Source of the DNA: IMCC26256 sp037146835
GTDB lineage: Bacteria > Actinomycetota > Acidimicrobiia > IMCC26256
DNA: 29,570 nt
Direction: 5' to 3'
Assembly: GCA_037146835.1 (NCBI GenBank)
Contig: JBAWWI010000017.1
Coordinates: forward strand, 1-29,570
Positions 7,413 through 15,126 of the stretch are shown here, piece by piece. Position 1 is the stretch's first letter; the number at the start of each line of letters is the position of its first letter. The notes under the pieces were generated by a model, which saw only the letters and a list, made by a program, of their open reading frames with translations, did not search any database and had not been told where the DNA came from. Both the position numbers and the translations under genes were made by a program.

Positions 7413-8777
7413 CTATCCAATCTCGCTGAGCGGAACCGCCCCGAGTCTCACCTCGATGACCTTGCGAGTTCCATCTCTCTCCACAGTGATCTTGAGCGTT
7501 GTCCCTGGGCTCTGTCCACGAATAGCTGACCCAACATCATCTGCCCTTCGAATCTCCTTAGAGCCAACCGCGACGATTACATCGTTGACCTTCAGGCCTG
7601 CATCCGCGGCTCCGGTACCAGGGGTCACCTTTACGATGACGGCACCCGTCTGAGATACGAGCTTGAGGTCCTTAGCTATTGAGGGCGTAACTGTCTTGCT
7701 TTGAATTCCTAGGTAAGCAAGCTCAATCTCTTTGCCAGCTCGGAGTTGATCAATTATCGGGCGTGCGGAGTCAATAGCAATTGCAAAACCAACATTCTGC
7801 GAATCGCCGGGATCGGCAATCGCTGTATTGATTCCAATTACCTCGCCGCGGGAGTTAAGCAGCGGACCGCCCGAGTTACCAGGGTTTATCGCAGCATCAG
7901 TCTGCAGCATGTTCAAGAGACTGGTATTCGCATCTGTTGAGACAGTGCGGCCCTTAGCCGAGATGATTCCGCGGGTAACACTCAGACCTCCATCAAGAGC
8001 GAGTGCATTACCGATTGCAACGACATCATCCCCGACAACTAGTTCGTCGCTGCTTCCGAGTCGAGCGGTTGGGAGGCCAGAGACATTCGAGGCCTGTATT
8101 ACTGCGAGGTCTAACTGAGGGCTGTTTCCAAGAATCGTTGCTTTGCGAACTGTCCCATCATTAAAGACAACCTCGATACGACCATTCGCACCCTCGATCA
8201 CGTGGTTGTTGGTGACGATGATGCCGTCAGATGAAATTACGAAGCCGGTCCCCTCCCCACCCGATGATGGCCCTCTCCCACTGAAGAGTCCGTCGTCGAC
8301 TGCCCCTCCAGTACGTATCGCAACCACTGCAGGCTCCACGCGCCCTACGAGGCTCTGGATATCTTGGGCAATAGCTAGGCGAGATGTATTGCGTACCTCA
8401 GTGACTACCGGATTCGGCTGAGTTATGGCCTGCGTATCCCTGCGCGAGACAAGCGCTGCGACGCCACCGCCCACTGCGCCACCAATAAGGGCGCCGATCG
8501 CAATTCCTGCAACAAACTGGCGACCACGCCCAGTCGTCGCTTTCGCGTTGTTAGCTACTGGTGGCACCGAGCCTGTTACTGGCTCTTGAGGCGAGGAGGC
8601 GATAGGCGGAGCCCATCCTCCACTCTCAAAGACTGGATCTGGCTCCGAGTCGTCAACTCCCTGCGAGTAGTCATCCTCAACCCACCAACCCTCGCCGGTC
8701 TCTAAAGCATCGGGCGTCTCCAAGTGCTCCGAATCATTCGGGCTGCTGGAGTTTGTCTCGTCGAAGTCAGAACTCAT
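7413..8777 (-). CDS. htrA: HtrA/DegP/PepD-like membrane-anchored serine protease
   Basis: Trypsin-like protease of 454 aa. An acidic cytoplasmic tail (1-85) precedes one transmembrane helix (about 88-110). The protease domain has a full catalytic triad: H192 (NNHV), D223 (LDLAV) and S302 (GNSGGP). One PDZ domain occupies about 355-445. The ATG at 8777 has GGAGG 6 nt upstream. The protease faces the cell exterior and degrades or refolds damaged envelope proteins. It lies downstream of mprA-mprB, as pepD does in mycobacteria, where MprAB and SigE control it. Here an ECF-type promoter is also visible upstream, at 8999-9024. Confidence 0.94.
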   Translation of the reverse strand: MSSDFDETNSSSPNDSEHLETPDALETGEGWWVEDDYSQGVDDSEPDPVFESGGWAPPIASSPQEPVTGSVPPVANNAKATTGRGRQFVAGIAIGALIGGAVGGGVAALVSRRDTQAITQPNPVVTEVRNTSRLAIAQDIQSLVGRVEPAVVAIRTGGAVDDGLFSGRGPSSGGEGTGFVISSDGIIVTNNHVIEGANGRIEVVFNDGTVRKATILGNSPQLDLAVIQASNVSGLPTARLGSSDELVVGDDVVAIGNALALDGGLSVTRGIISAKGRTVSTDANTSLLNMLQTDAAINPGNSGGPLLNSRGEVIGINTAIADPGDSQNVGFAIAIDSARPIIDQLRAGKEIELAYLGIQSKTVTPSIAKDLKLVSQTGAVIVKVTPGTGAADAGLKVNDVIVAVGSKEIRRADDVGSAIRGQSPGTTLKITVERDGTRKVIEVRLGAVPLSEIG

Positions 8778-8867
8778 TTGAATCCTCCATGTCGTTAGTG
8801 ATTGCTCGCCTTACAGAACATTGATTTTCTGCTCTTAATAGTGCTGCTCTTAAGTCATCTGCCATTG

Positions 8868-8887
8868 AGCGCGTAGAGCCACGCGCT
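8868..8887. repeat. 7-bp stem hairpin in htrA leader
   Basis: AGCGCGT and its complement ACGCGCT enclose a 6-nt loop. The hairpin lies about 90 nt upstream of the htrA start, inside the presumed long leader. No T-tract follows on either strand, so it is a structural element rather than a clear terminator. Nearby is a 9-nt direct repeat TGCTCTTAA (8830-8838 and 8845-8853). Confidence 0.4.
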
Positions 8888-8910
8888 AGATCGCCTCATT
8901 CGCATTTCTT

Positions 8911-8973
8911 TATCAAAACCTGCCCTTGTCAAAACCGGCCCTTGTCAAAAACCGGCCTTATCAATACCTGGGT
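8911..8973. repeat. Degenerate 16-bp tandem repeat upstream of htrA
   Basis: Nearly four units of 16 bp, resembling TGTCAAAACCGGCCCT, start at 8911, 8927, 8943 and 8959. Units 2 and 3 differ by about two positions; the outer units are more diverged. The array occupies the 309-bp spacer between mprB and htrA (8778-9086), which has no gene. If transcription starts at the ECF-type promoter, the array lies within the htrA 5' leader. Confidence 0.75.
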
Positions 8974-8998
8974 CGAAGAATTTACCATCGAGAGACTC

Positions 8999-9024
8999 AA
9001 CGCCGAATGACTCAGAAACGTTCC
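8999..9024 (-). promoter_or_regulatory. ECF sigma (SigE-type) promoter for htrA
   Basis: On the minus strand GGAAC (9024-9020) is followed after exactly 17 nt by CGTT (9002-8999), the -35 and -10 elements typical of SigE-class ECF sigma factors. The same arrangement with the same spacing precedes the sigma gene itself and the first whiB gene. The predicted start site lies about 215 nt before the htrA ATG, leaving a long leader. Confidence 0.6.
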
Positions 9025-9086
9025 AGAAAAGTTGGCATTGCTGCGTAGGGACGAAACGCTTCTCGCCCATTTCTTTGGCAATACTC

Positions 9087-10472
9087 TCATTCGGCTCCAA
9101 CCCCGCTGCGCGTAATCACATCTGACTGCGGCTGATCCCTCAGAACAAGCGTGACGATCGCCCCACCATCCTCCGCGTTCTGCGCACTCACTGCTCCCCC
9201 ACACTCGGCAGCTACTTGCGCAACTATCGCGAGCCCTAGCCCTGAGCCAGGGAGAGAGCGAGCCGAATCAGATCTATAGAAACGCCTAAATACACTGGGG
9301 ATATCGCTAGCGGTAAACCCGGCTCCATGATCTCTGACCGTTATGACTCCACCCGACTCCCGAATCTCAATCGCTGATCCAGCAGGCGAGAACTTGGCAG
9401 CATTCTCAAGCAGGTTCCCCACTGCCCGAAGGACCCGGCCTTCGCGGGCCTCCAAGAGAAAAGGCTCAGCAACAAGCGAGTACTTGTGATCGCTACGTCG
9501 TGACGCACGATCAACTGCTCTCTCAAGTACTTCAGCTAAGTCACATGTGTGCGCGACTTCCGAGTCTTGCTGCTCTGTAACGAGATTGAGTAACTCCTCA
9601 GTCAACGCTGTTAATTCACGCGCCTCTGAGTCCAAATCCTCGACCACACGTGAGCGCGTCTCGGGATCTAGATTTGGGTGTCGTGACAGCGTGTCAATAT
9701 TCGCGCGCAGCGATGTGAGCGGAGTGCGGAGCTCATGCCCAGCATCTTGCCCTAGTTGCTGCTGCTCTCGACGAGATTGGCTAAGTGCTGAGATCATCAC
9801 TCCAAATGCCATCGCTAAGCGGCCAACTTCGTCGTCCCCTCGCGCTTCAATTGCTGTTGTTAAATCTCCGGTCTCAGCTATTTGCTCCGCCGCTGCGGTC
9901 AATTCGGCAAGGGGTCGCGTAATAAGAACTGCCGTAAACCAACCGAACACGCCACCTGCAACAATGACGAAAAACCCTATAAGTACAGACCTAAGGCGCA
10001 GAGCATCTAAGGCATGATCAACCTCGGCGAGGCTCCGAGCGAGCTGCACCGCTCCCCCACCCGGGACCGCAACGGTGAGGACTCGGTAAGTCCCCTCCTC
10101 TGTCGTAACGTTTGAGAACTTGGGGACTCCTCCGGATCGGGCCACCAAGCGATCTATCCGGCTGAGAGGGAGCGCACCGCTAGTAGCGCTCACCACTCGT
10201 TGCCCGGCAGAGTCGATGCACTGCACTCGCGACCCTGGAAGCTCCGGTATCGGGCCTGCGTGGGTCTCGGCACCTGTATCTCGGATTCCACAGAGCGCAG
10301 TGATGAAAGCTCCATCTGGATTCTCAAGTCGCTCGCTGTACCCCACAAGAGTGCGGTCGACCTCAACCCTTAGAGCTCGAGCGGTTGTGATGTATCCAGT
10401 AATCGCCACTACTAATACTGCGGTCGCAGCAAAGGCAGCGAATGAAATTGCTAGTCGCGCGCGCAGGCTCAT
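9087..10472 (-). CDS. mprB: MprB-like membrane sensor histidine kinase
   Basis: Kinase of 461 aa. Two transmembrane helices (about 9-30 and 162-184) bracket an extracytoplasmic sensor loop of about 130 residues. A HAMP domain (about 186-237) and HisKA follow with phospho-acceptor H246 in the MprB-style box DAGHELRTPLTSLR. The ATPase domain carries NLLENAAKFS, DHGAGF, FRRFYRSD and GSGLGLAI. ATG 10472 is 18 nt downstream of the mprA stop, so the two form one operon. The sensor loop has two cysteines (C61, C85). With MprA and HtrA this matches the mycobacterial envelope-stress system. Confidence 0.9.
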   Translation of the reverse strand: MSLRARLAISFAAFAATAVLVVAITGYITTARALRVEVDRTLVGYSERLENPDGAFITALCGIRDTGAETHAGPIPELPGSRVQCIDSAGQRVVSATSGALPLSRIDRLVARSGGVPKFSNVTTEEGTYRVLTVAVPGGGAVQLARSLAEVDHALDALRLRSVLIGFFVIVAGGVFGWFTAVLITRPLAELTAAAEQIAETGDLTTAIEARGDDEVGRLAMAFGVMISALSQSRREQQQLGQDAGHELRTPLTSLRANIDTLSRHPNLDPETRSRVVEDLDSEARELTALTEELLNLVTEQQDSEVAHTCDLAEVLERAVDRASRRSDHKYSLVAEPFLLEAREGRVLRAVGNLLENAAKFSPAGSAIEIRESGGVITVRDHGAGFTASDIPSVFRRFYRSDSARSLPGSGLGLAIVAQVAAECGGAVSAQNAEDGGAIVTLVLRDQPQSDVITRSGVGAE

Positions 10473-10490
10473 TGCTTTCTCAGTTTCATT

Positions 10491-11180
10491 TTACTGCTGC
10501 TCTCGCAACGTGTAGCCAATGCCCCGTACGGTCTGGACAAGGCGCGCCTCGCCCTCGGCCTCAGTTTTCCTGCGAAGGTACCCAACATAAACCGCAAGGC
10601 TCTTCGAGTCCGGACCAAAGTCGTAGCCCCAAATGTCCTCATAGATAGTTGTGTGTGAAAGGACAATCCCTGCGTTACGAACCAATAAGGCAAGCAGATC
10701 GAACTCGGTTTTTGTTAGTTCCAGCTCGCGCTCCCCGCGCCATGCACGCCGAGACGATTCTTCTATGAGTATGTCTGCCGCTGTGAGGTTCTCCGCCTCG
10801 GATCCCGATTCAGTAGTGGTGCGCCGAAGGAGTGCGCGCATCCGCGCAAGAAGTTCATCTAGAGCAAATGGCTTAGGAAGATAATCGTCGGCGCCCGCAT
10901 CTAGCCCTGAGACTCGATCAGATACCTCGGTTCGAGCAGTAAGGATAAGTATCGGTGTTCGGTTTCCTTGATTACGAAGAGCGCGACAGACGCCAAGTCC
11001 GTCGAGGCTCGGCATCATCACATCGAGGATTAAGAGGTCAGGAGCACTGCGGGCAACGGCTTCAAGAGCAGCAACCCCATCGTTGACTAGCTCAACCTCA
11101 TAACCCTCGAGACCTATTGCCCTCTCTAAAGCATCCCTGATGGCTCGATCGTCATCAGCAATAAGTATCCGAGGTGCCAT
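10491..11180 (-). CDS. mprA: MprA-like response regulator
   Basis: OmpR/PhoB-class regulator of 229 aa. The receiver has D10-D11, phospho-acceptor D53 (ILDVMMP) and K103 (PKPF). A winged helix follows, ending in TVRGIGYTLR. The start at ATG 11180 opens directly into PRILIADDD, as expected. It is the first gene of mprA-mprB and probably co-regulates htrA. The 205-bp spacer before it is shared with a divergent membrane-protein gene and contains GGTAAGA (11213-11219) with its complement at 11274-11280. Confidence 0.92.
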   Translation of the reverse strand: MAPRILIADDDRAIRDALERAIGLEGYEVELVNDGVAALEAVARSAPDLLILDVMMPSLDGLGVCRALRNQGNRTPILILTARTEVSDRVSGLDAGADDYLPKPFALDELLARMRALLRRTTTESGSEAENLTAADILIEESSRRAWRGERELELTKTEFDLLALLVRNAGIVLSHTTIYEDIWGYDFGPDSKSLAVYVGYLRRKTEAEGEARLVQTVRGIGYTLREQQ

Positions 11181-11385
11181 GGGCTTATTCTCGCCTGCTT
11201 CGTTTAGAGAAGGGTAAGAACGGAGCAGAGAATCAAGAATTCATACCCTTTTCTCACCTTGACATTTAGAGACTCTTACCTTCGTGGGGCAGAGTGTCCT
11301 CATAGAACACAGAGGCTGACAGATAACTCAGCCAACTACCAACTACTAGCGGCCGATAAACAGCCAATCAAAACGGAAGAATCCC

Positions 11386-11853
11386 ATGAACATTCCAGAG
11401 CGAGAACGCCCAGAAAGCCAACCTAACACTCCATCCGAGTTGGGGAACCTTGCCCAGCCGCAGGCGGGAGTTCCCTACTCTCGGCTACTCAAGCCTTCAT
11501 ACGTGAATCGGTGGAGGCGCTCATGGAGGCCGCGCGTCTGGGCTGCAGGAGCCGGCGCTCTAGGCATAATCGCAGGGGCTGGCGTAATCGCCCTTAGCCA
11601 TCCGGCACAATCCGCTGCCTCGTCCACCGCCGTGCCCGTGTACCCAGTTGCGACTACCACTCCGCAGAGGCTCGTGACACACGAACGAGGGGATGACGAC
11701 AACCGCTGGCAGGACGATCTCTTCAACGATGGCTCATCTAACCCAACCACTACAACCCAGCCATGGGTTAACACGGCGCCAGTTCCAGCTCCACGCACCA
11801 ACACTTACGTTCCTACGTATCGAGCACCACAAGTAACTACTCGATCTTCATAA
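11386..11853 (+). CDS. Single-pass membrane protein with Thr/Pro-rich exported tail, function unknown
   Basis: A protein of 155 aa, not recognised. A polar, basic N-terminal part (1-50, including RWRRSWRPR) precedes one Ala/Gly-rich transmembrane helix (about 52-71). A low-complexity Thr/Pro/Ser tail follows that should lie outside the cell. It has no cysteine pair and no catalytic motif. GGAAG precedes the ATG by 6 nt. It is divergent from mprA and precedes a haem membrane protein gene by 110 nt; a wall-spanning or envelope-sensing role would fit but is a guess. Confidence 0.65.
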   Translation: MNIPERERPESQPNTPSELGNLAQPQAGVPYSRLLKPSYVNRWRRSWRPRVWAAGAGALGIIAGAGVIALSHPAQSAASSTAVPVYPVATTTPQRLVTHERGDDDNRWQDDLFNDGSSNPTTTTQPWVNTAPVPAPRTNTYVPTYRAPQVTTRSS

Positions 11854-11963
11854 GGATGATGTTTCCTGTCGCTGACTCCGAACTTCGGTGCGCATAGCGC
11901 TTCGCCTTATTTTGCTACTAGCTGTCGCTCCGAAACTAACTACTACTTAAGCCCAGATAACTC

Positions 11964-12563
11964 ATGACTCACATATGGTGGTACATCGCTCGAAGCAGTG
12001 GCCTAACAGCTTGGACCCTTCTTGTCGCAAGCCTCGTCTTAGGCGCCCTCGCCTCTGGGAGACTCACTGAGAAACGAGGAAGCCTGCGGTGGCTACTTGA
12101 CCTGCACCCTTGGGTCTCTGGCCTCGCTCTCGCGACTGTTGCACTCCATATTGGAGCGATTATCGCCGATACATATGTGAAAATATCGATAAAACAAGCC
12201 GTGGTTCCCTGGATGTCGCCATGGCGCGCCACGGCGGTCGCTTGGGGAGCAATTGCGTTTTGGCTCATGTTGGTGGTGCAGGTCAGCTCATTGGCTCGTT
12301 CCCTCATGCCAAAGCGTTACTGGCACGGTATTCACATGACCAGCTACTTGTTAGCGGTCCTCGCGACACTCCACTCGATTCAAACCGGCACCGACGTATC
12401 GAATAAATACGTCGTACTCCTCATTTCAGGAGGGGTGACAATTGCTGTCGCTGTCAGCCTTCAACGAGCATTCGGTGTCGGGAAAATGCGCAGGGAAGCC
12501 CAGAAGCAAGAGCGCCTAAGAATTGCTGCTCAGCGGGAACCCAACTCGGCCGCAGGGCGTTGA
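11964..12563 (+). CDS. Ferric reductase-like transmembrane haem protein
   Basis: Membrane protein of 199 aa of the ferric-reductase-like transmembrane family, with about five or six helices and no flavin or NADPH domain. The N-terminus WWYIARSSGL and the motif LHPWVSG are typical of actinobacterial members. Candidate haem-ligand histidines are H48 and H62 on one helix and H124 and H137 on another, spaced 14 and 13 residues as in b-type haem pairs. H121 is an alternative. The substrate is unknown; electron transfer across the membrane is inferred. No clear Shine-Dalgarno precedes ATG 11964. Confidence 0.8.
   Translation: MTHIWWYIARSSGLTAWTLLVASLVLGALASGRLTEKRGSLRWLLDLHPWVSGLALATVALHIGAIIADTYVKISIKQAVVPWMSPWRATAVAWGAIAFWLMLVVQVSSLARSLMPKRYWHGIHMTSYLLAVLATLHSIQTGTDVSNKYVVLLISGGVTIAVAVSLQRAFGVGKMRREAQKQERLRIAAQREPNSAAGR
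12536..12561 (+). promoter_or_regulatory. ECF sigma (SigE-type) promoter for whiB
   Basis: GGAAC (12536-12540), 17 nt, CGTT (12558-12561), overlapping the end of the upstream haem-protein gene. The predicted start site is only a few nt before the ATG at 12574, giving a very short leader. That fits the absence of a Shine-Dalgarno there. The arrangement is identical to those before htrA and sigE. Confidence 0.6.
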
Positions 12564-12573
12564 ACGGATAACT

Positions 12574-12906
12574 ATGAATCACACTGCAACTACCCAAACA
12601 CAGACCACCCAAACACAGACCACCCAGACACAGAACAGACTCCATCCCCCCACCAACCAGTCACCACCGGAGACAACACAGCCTTGGATGGCCGACGGCC
12701 TCTGCCGAGACCATGCTCCAGGCACGTTCTTCCCATCCGATGGTGTTGGTGTTGACAAGGCCAGACGCATCTGTGGTGAGTGCCCGGTTAAAGAACAGTG
12801 CCGCGAGTATGCACTGACCTACCGCATAGAGCATGGCGTGTGGGGTGGCACCTCCGAGCGGGAGCGACGCAGAATCCTGCGCGATCGTCGGCTAGCAGCT
12901 ACCTAG
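12574..12906 (+). CDS. WhiB-family iron-sulfur transcription regulator (first of two)
   Basis: WhiB-like protein of 110 aa. The four cluster-binding cysteines are C44, C67, C70 and C76 (C-X2-C-X5-C after a spaced first Cys). The turn GVWGG is at 88-92, followed by a basic C-terminus for DNA or sigma-factor contact. An N-terminal extension of about 38 residues contains Thr/Gln repeats encoded by a 15-bp tandem array. I chose ATG 12574 over an upstream TTG (12523) that lies within the preceding gene and before the promoter. ATG 12688 would give just the core domain. An ECF-type promoter immediately upstream suggests stress induction. Confidence 0.88.
   Translation: MNHTATTQTQTTQTQTTQTQNRLHPPTNQSPPETTQPWMADGLCRDHAPGTFFPSDGVGVDKARRICGECPVKEQCREYALTYRIEHGVWGGTSERERRRILRDRRLAAT
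12592..12636 (+). repeat. 15-bp coding tandem repeat in whiB (TTQTQ)
   Basis: Three copies of ACCCAAACACAGACC, the third with two changes, encode repeated Thr-Thr-Gln-Thr-Gln in the whiB N-terminus. The unit is a multiple of three, unlike the 14-bp and 16-bp arrays in spacers, consistent with selection for frame and so with translation from ATG 12574. Confidence 0.85.
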
Positions 12907-12908
12907 GC

Positions 12909-12929
12909 CAGAGCTAAATCACCGCTCTG
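12909..12929. terminator. Possible bidirectional hairpin between whiB and rseB-like genes
   Basis: CAGAGC and its complement GCTCTG with a 9-nt loop, placed 3 nt after the whiB stop and before the convergent end of the rseB-like gene. The stem is short and has no T-tract, so termination is only suggested by position. Confidence 0.3.
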
Positions 12930-12987
12930 CATTCGTAGCGGGAGTTGGCAGTGCCGCTAAGTCTTCTCTGCTTGAGGTTTACCTGCG

Positions 12988-14034
12988 CTAGCCCCAACTA
13001 AAGGGCCCGATCAAGAATCTGCTTATCCTCGCGAACCCTTCAGTGCTTGTGTCCTGTGGGAGAGCTGAGACGATGCGAGCCGTCTCAAGTGCAGTTGCTT
13101 CACTGACTACCGTAAATGTCATACCGTCTGCATCCCAGACGTTGACAATTCCAACCGGAGAGTCGTAACTGCGCATCTCTCCATTAGGAGCGCGGTGCCA
13201 TGTGCCTCCGGCTGGCAAGGACCCTGGCTCGATCGAGCCCACCCACTCAAATACGGAGACGCTGTTCAATCCATCCGAGTAAAAAAGTTCACGCCCATTC
13301 CCCTGGGCTAGATATTTTCCAACGAGAATGAAGCCGCCGGGGAGCTTCTTATAGAGCATAAATGGGGCTTCGATGGTTCGAGCGGCGCGCGGGGAGCCAC
13401 TGTCTTCCAGCGATTTACTGGATTTACCAGGCTTCGTGGTCTCCGGAGTTTGATCGGCTTTTTTAACTGCCCCGATCTTCTCAAAGGCAGTGATACGCAG
13501 TGTCGATCCTCCTTCGTCCCTCTGCTCTCTACGAAGCATTAGACCATTCTCGGCATCAAGGTCTATGAGATCTCGCAGACGCCCTCTGCGATCGGCAATA
13601 ACTACCTGAGTAGTTGCGCGGCCCGCTACAGACGAAGCTCCTCCGAGTGTCACAACATATTTTTTAGATAACGCCGGTCCTCGAAGCGTTGCAGGGGTAG
13701 TCCAGATCGAGTGCCAATTACCGCCGCGCTCAACTGCTCGCAGCGAGCCAGAGGAGAGCAACCTTCGCTCACCCAACACGGAGACTCGTTCTCCATCTGC
13801 GCTTACAGTAATTCTGCGCGTTCTTAATCCGCTCTGTGAGAGCCAGGTAGTTGTCAAGGTTGCGTCGTAAGAATGCGCCAACGCCGCTTCTTGAGCAGCC
13901 CCTAATGGGTTCTCCAGATCAACGGCAATGCTCGCACCTGCTACAGACGACGCAGCACTCAACGCCATGAAGGACCCAACGCCAATAGCAAGTACCCCGA
14001 ATGGCAATCGAGACAACAACCCTCGCCCGCTCAT
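12988..14034 (-). CDS. rseB: RseB/MucB-like sigma-E regulatory protein
   Basis: Exported protein of 348 aa. A signal peptide or anchor is at about 10-34. A LolA-like beta domain follows, then DLDAENGLMLRREQRDEGG, the typical MucB/RseB signature of a hydrophobic-ligand fold. A disordered Lys/Ser/Pro linker joins a C-terminal domain (LPGGFILVGK, YSDGLNSVSVFEW) also seen in RseB. RseB senses envelope components and protects the anti-sigma factor from proteolysis. It is the third gene of the sigma-anti-sigma-RseB set, 52 nt after the anti-sigma stop. Similarity is judged from motifs alone. Confidence 0.78.
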   Translation of the reverse strand: MSGRGLLSRLPFGVLAIGVGSFMALSAASSVAGASIAVDLENPLGAAQEAALAHSYDATLTTTWLSQSGLRTRRITVSADGERVSVLGERRLLSSGSLRAVERGGNWHSIWTTPATLRGPALSKKYVVTLGGASSVAGRATTQVVIADRRGRLRDLIDLDAENGLMLRREQRDEGGSTLRITAFEKIGAVKKADQTPETTKPGKSSKSLEDSGSPRAARTIEAPFMLYKKLPGGFILVGKYLAQGNGRELFYSDGLNSVSVFEWVGSIEPGSLPAGGTWHRAPNGEMRSYDSPVGIVNVWDADGMTFTVVSEATALETARIVSALPQDTSTEGFARISRFLIGPFSWG

Positions 14035-14086
14035 GCTTCTGCGCCTGTTTTGTTACCTGTTATCAGCACATGCGCCAGCGATCGAG

Positions 14087-14608
14087 TCATCTCAAGAACC
14101 CTGCGCTGACTGATGCTTCTGACATCTTCCCAATTGCGGGTTCGTCGAGACTTGATCGCGCTGCATGGGTCTGCACCGAAGCGGCAACTGGCGGAGATAC
14201 TGACCCAGTGGTTGGCATACCGACCACTACAAGGAGGCATGCTGCTGCAGCTGCTCCAGCAAACCACTTTACGATTCGTCGCTGCGCTCTAGGCCTCTCA
14301 CTAATCGCGACGACTCCAGCCGAGGATTCGCTCATCCCTGCATCGTCGTCGATTCCACCAGGGCGTTCTTCTGCTGCGCCTACGACAGCGACAATCAGGT
14401 TGAGCATCCCAGCGGGCATCTCTTCCTGGCCATTAGCGCGCAGCAGACCACGAAGCTCTGTTATCTCGAGGAGTTCCTTACTCAACTCGGCCGATGCATC
14501 GCGCTCTGCTTCAAATGACCTTGATTCCTCGAGGCTCATCTCACCATCGACATATGCAGACGCGAGGTCGAAGAGTTCTTCTGGGTTCATTGGTCCACCG
14601 GTACTCAC
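14087..14608 (-). CDS. rseA: Membrane anti-sigma factor (RseA-like)
   Basis: Anti-sigma factor of 173 aa. An N-terminal sigma-binding domain (about 8-70, starting LFDLASAYVDGEMSLEE) is followed by a linker, one transmembrane helix (about 114-131) and a short external tail. The usual HxxxCxxC zinc motif is missing and the only cysteine (C124) is inside the membrane helix, so it is a non-zinc type. The GTG at 14608 overlaps the sigma gene stop (GTGA); ATG 14590 is an alternative start. It should hold the ECF sigma factor at the membrane until released by stress proteolysis. Confidence 0.85.
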   Translation of the reverse strand: MSTGGPMNPEELFDLASAYVDGEMSLEESRSFEAERDASAELSKELLEITELRGLLRANGQEEMPAGMLNLIVAVVGAAEERPGGIDDDAGMSESSAGVVAISERPRAQRRIVKWFAGAAAAACLLVVVGMPTTGSVSPPVAASVQTHAARSSLDEPAIGKMSEASVSAGFLR

Positions 14609-15123
14609 TCCATCACCCCTGACTCAACAAGCGCGGTACGGAGCAGGCGCCTACCGCGATGGATCCTCGAACGTACAGTGCCGACCGGTACGCCGAGAGT
14701 CATGGATATCTCTTCATACGATTGATCTGCTACATCGCAGAGCACAACCGCAACTCTAAAATCTTCGGGGAGTGAATTAATTGCTTGCTGAATCTCTGCA
14801 GATAACCCAGATGCCCTTGAGACATCATCCGCAGACGCGCTTGGTGGAAGCACCAGGTCGGGGTTCTCTGGGAGCGCGCTGGTAGGTCGTCTCCTACGTT
14901 TCCGCACGTCATCAAGAAAAACATTTGTCACGATGCGAGCCAACCATCCCTCGAGCGTTCCTGGCGTATATGTCTCGAGTCCGCGACGCACCCGCAGAAG
15001 CGACTCCTGCACGATGTCTCTCGCATCCTCTTGGTTGCCGGTCAGTCGATACGCAACTGAGTAGAGGAACTGTCCGTGGTTACGGGCAACCTCTTCCCAT
15101 GTGGGCACTCCATCTGGCGTCAC
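14605..15123 (-). CDS. sigE: ECF RNA polymerase sigma factor, SigE-like
   Basis: Sigma-70 family factor of 172 aa with only regions 2 and 4. Region 2 (about 18-85) includes VAYRLTGNQEDARDIVQES and the DNA-melting part; region 4 (about 110-165) has the helix-turn-helix SYEEISMTLGVPVGTVRSRI. The cognate anti-sigma gene overlaps by 4 nt, and an RseB-like gene follows. The start is uncertain: GTG 15123 has no Shine-Dalgarno and lies just 4 nt after the -10 element of a promoter this sigma probably recognises, so the mRNA may be leaderless or start at GTG 15108 (codon 6). The likely regulon here is sigE, htrA and whiB. Confidence 0.92.
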   Translation of the reverse strand: MTPDGVPTWEEVARNHGQFLYSVAYRLTGNQEDARDIVQESLLRVRRGLETYTPGTLEGWLARIVTNVFLDDVRKRRRRPTSALPENPDLVLPPSASADDVSRASGLSAEIQQAINSLPEDFRVAVVLCDVADQSYEEISMTLGVPVGTVRSRIHRGRRLLRTALVESGVME

Positions 15124-15126
15124 AAC

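Noticed and set aside
12523..12573. TTG-initiated longer start for the first whiB gene
   Set aside because: It would begin inside the preceding gene and upstream of the predicted promoter elements.
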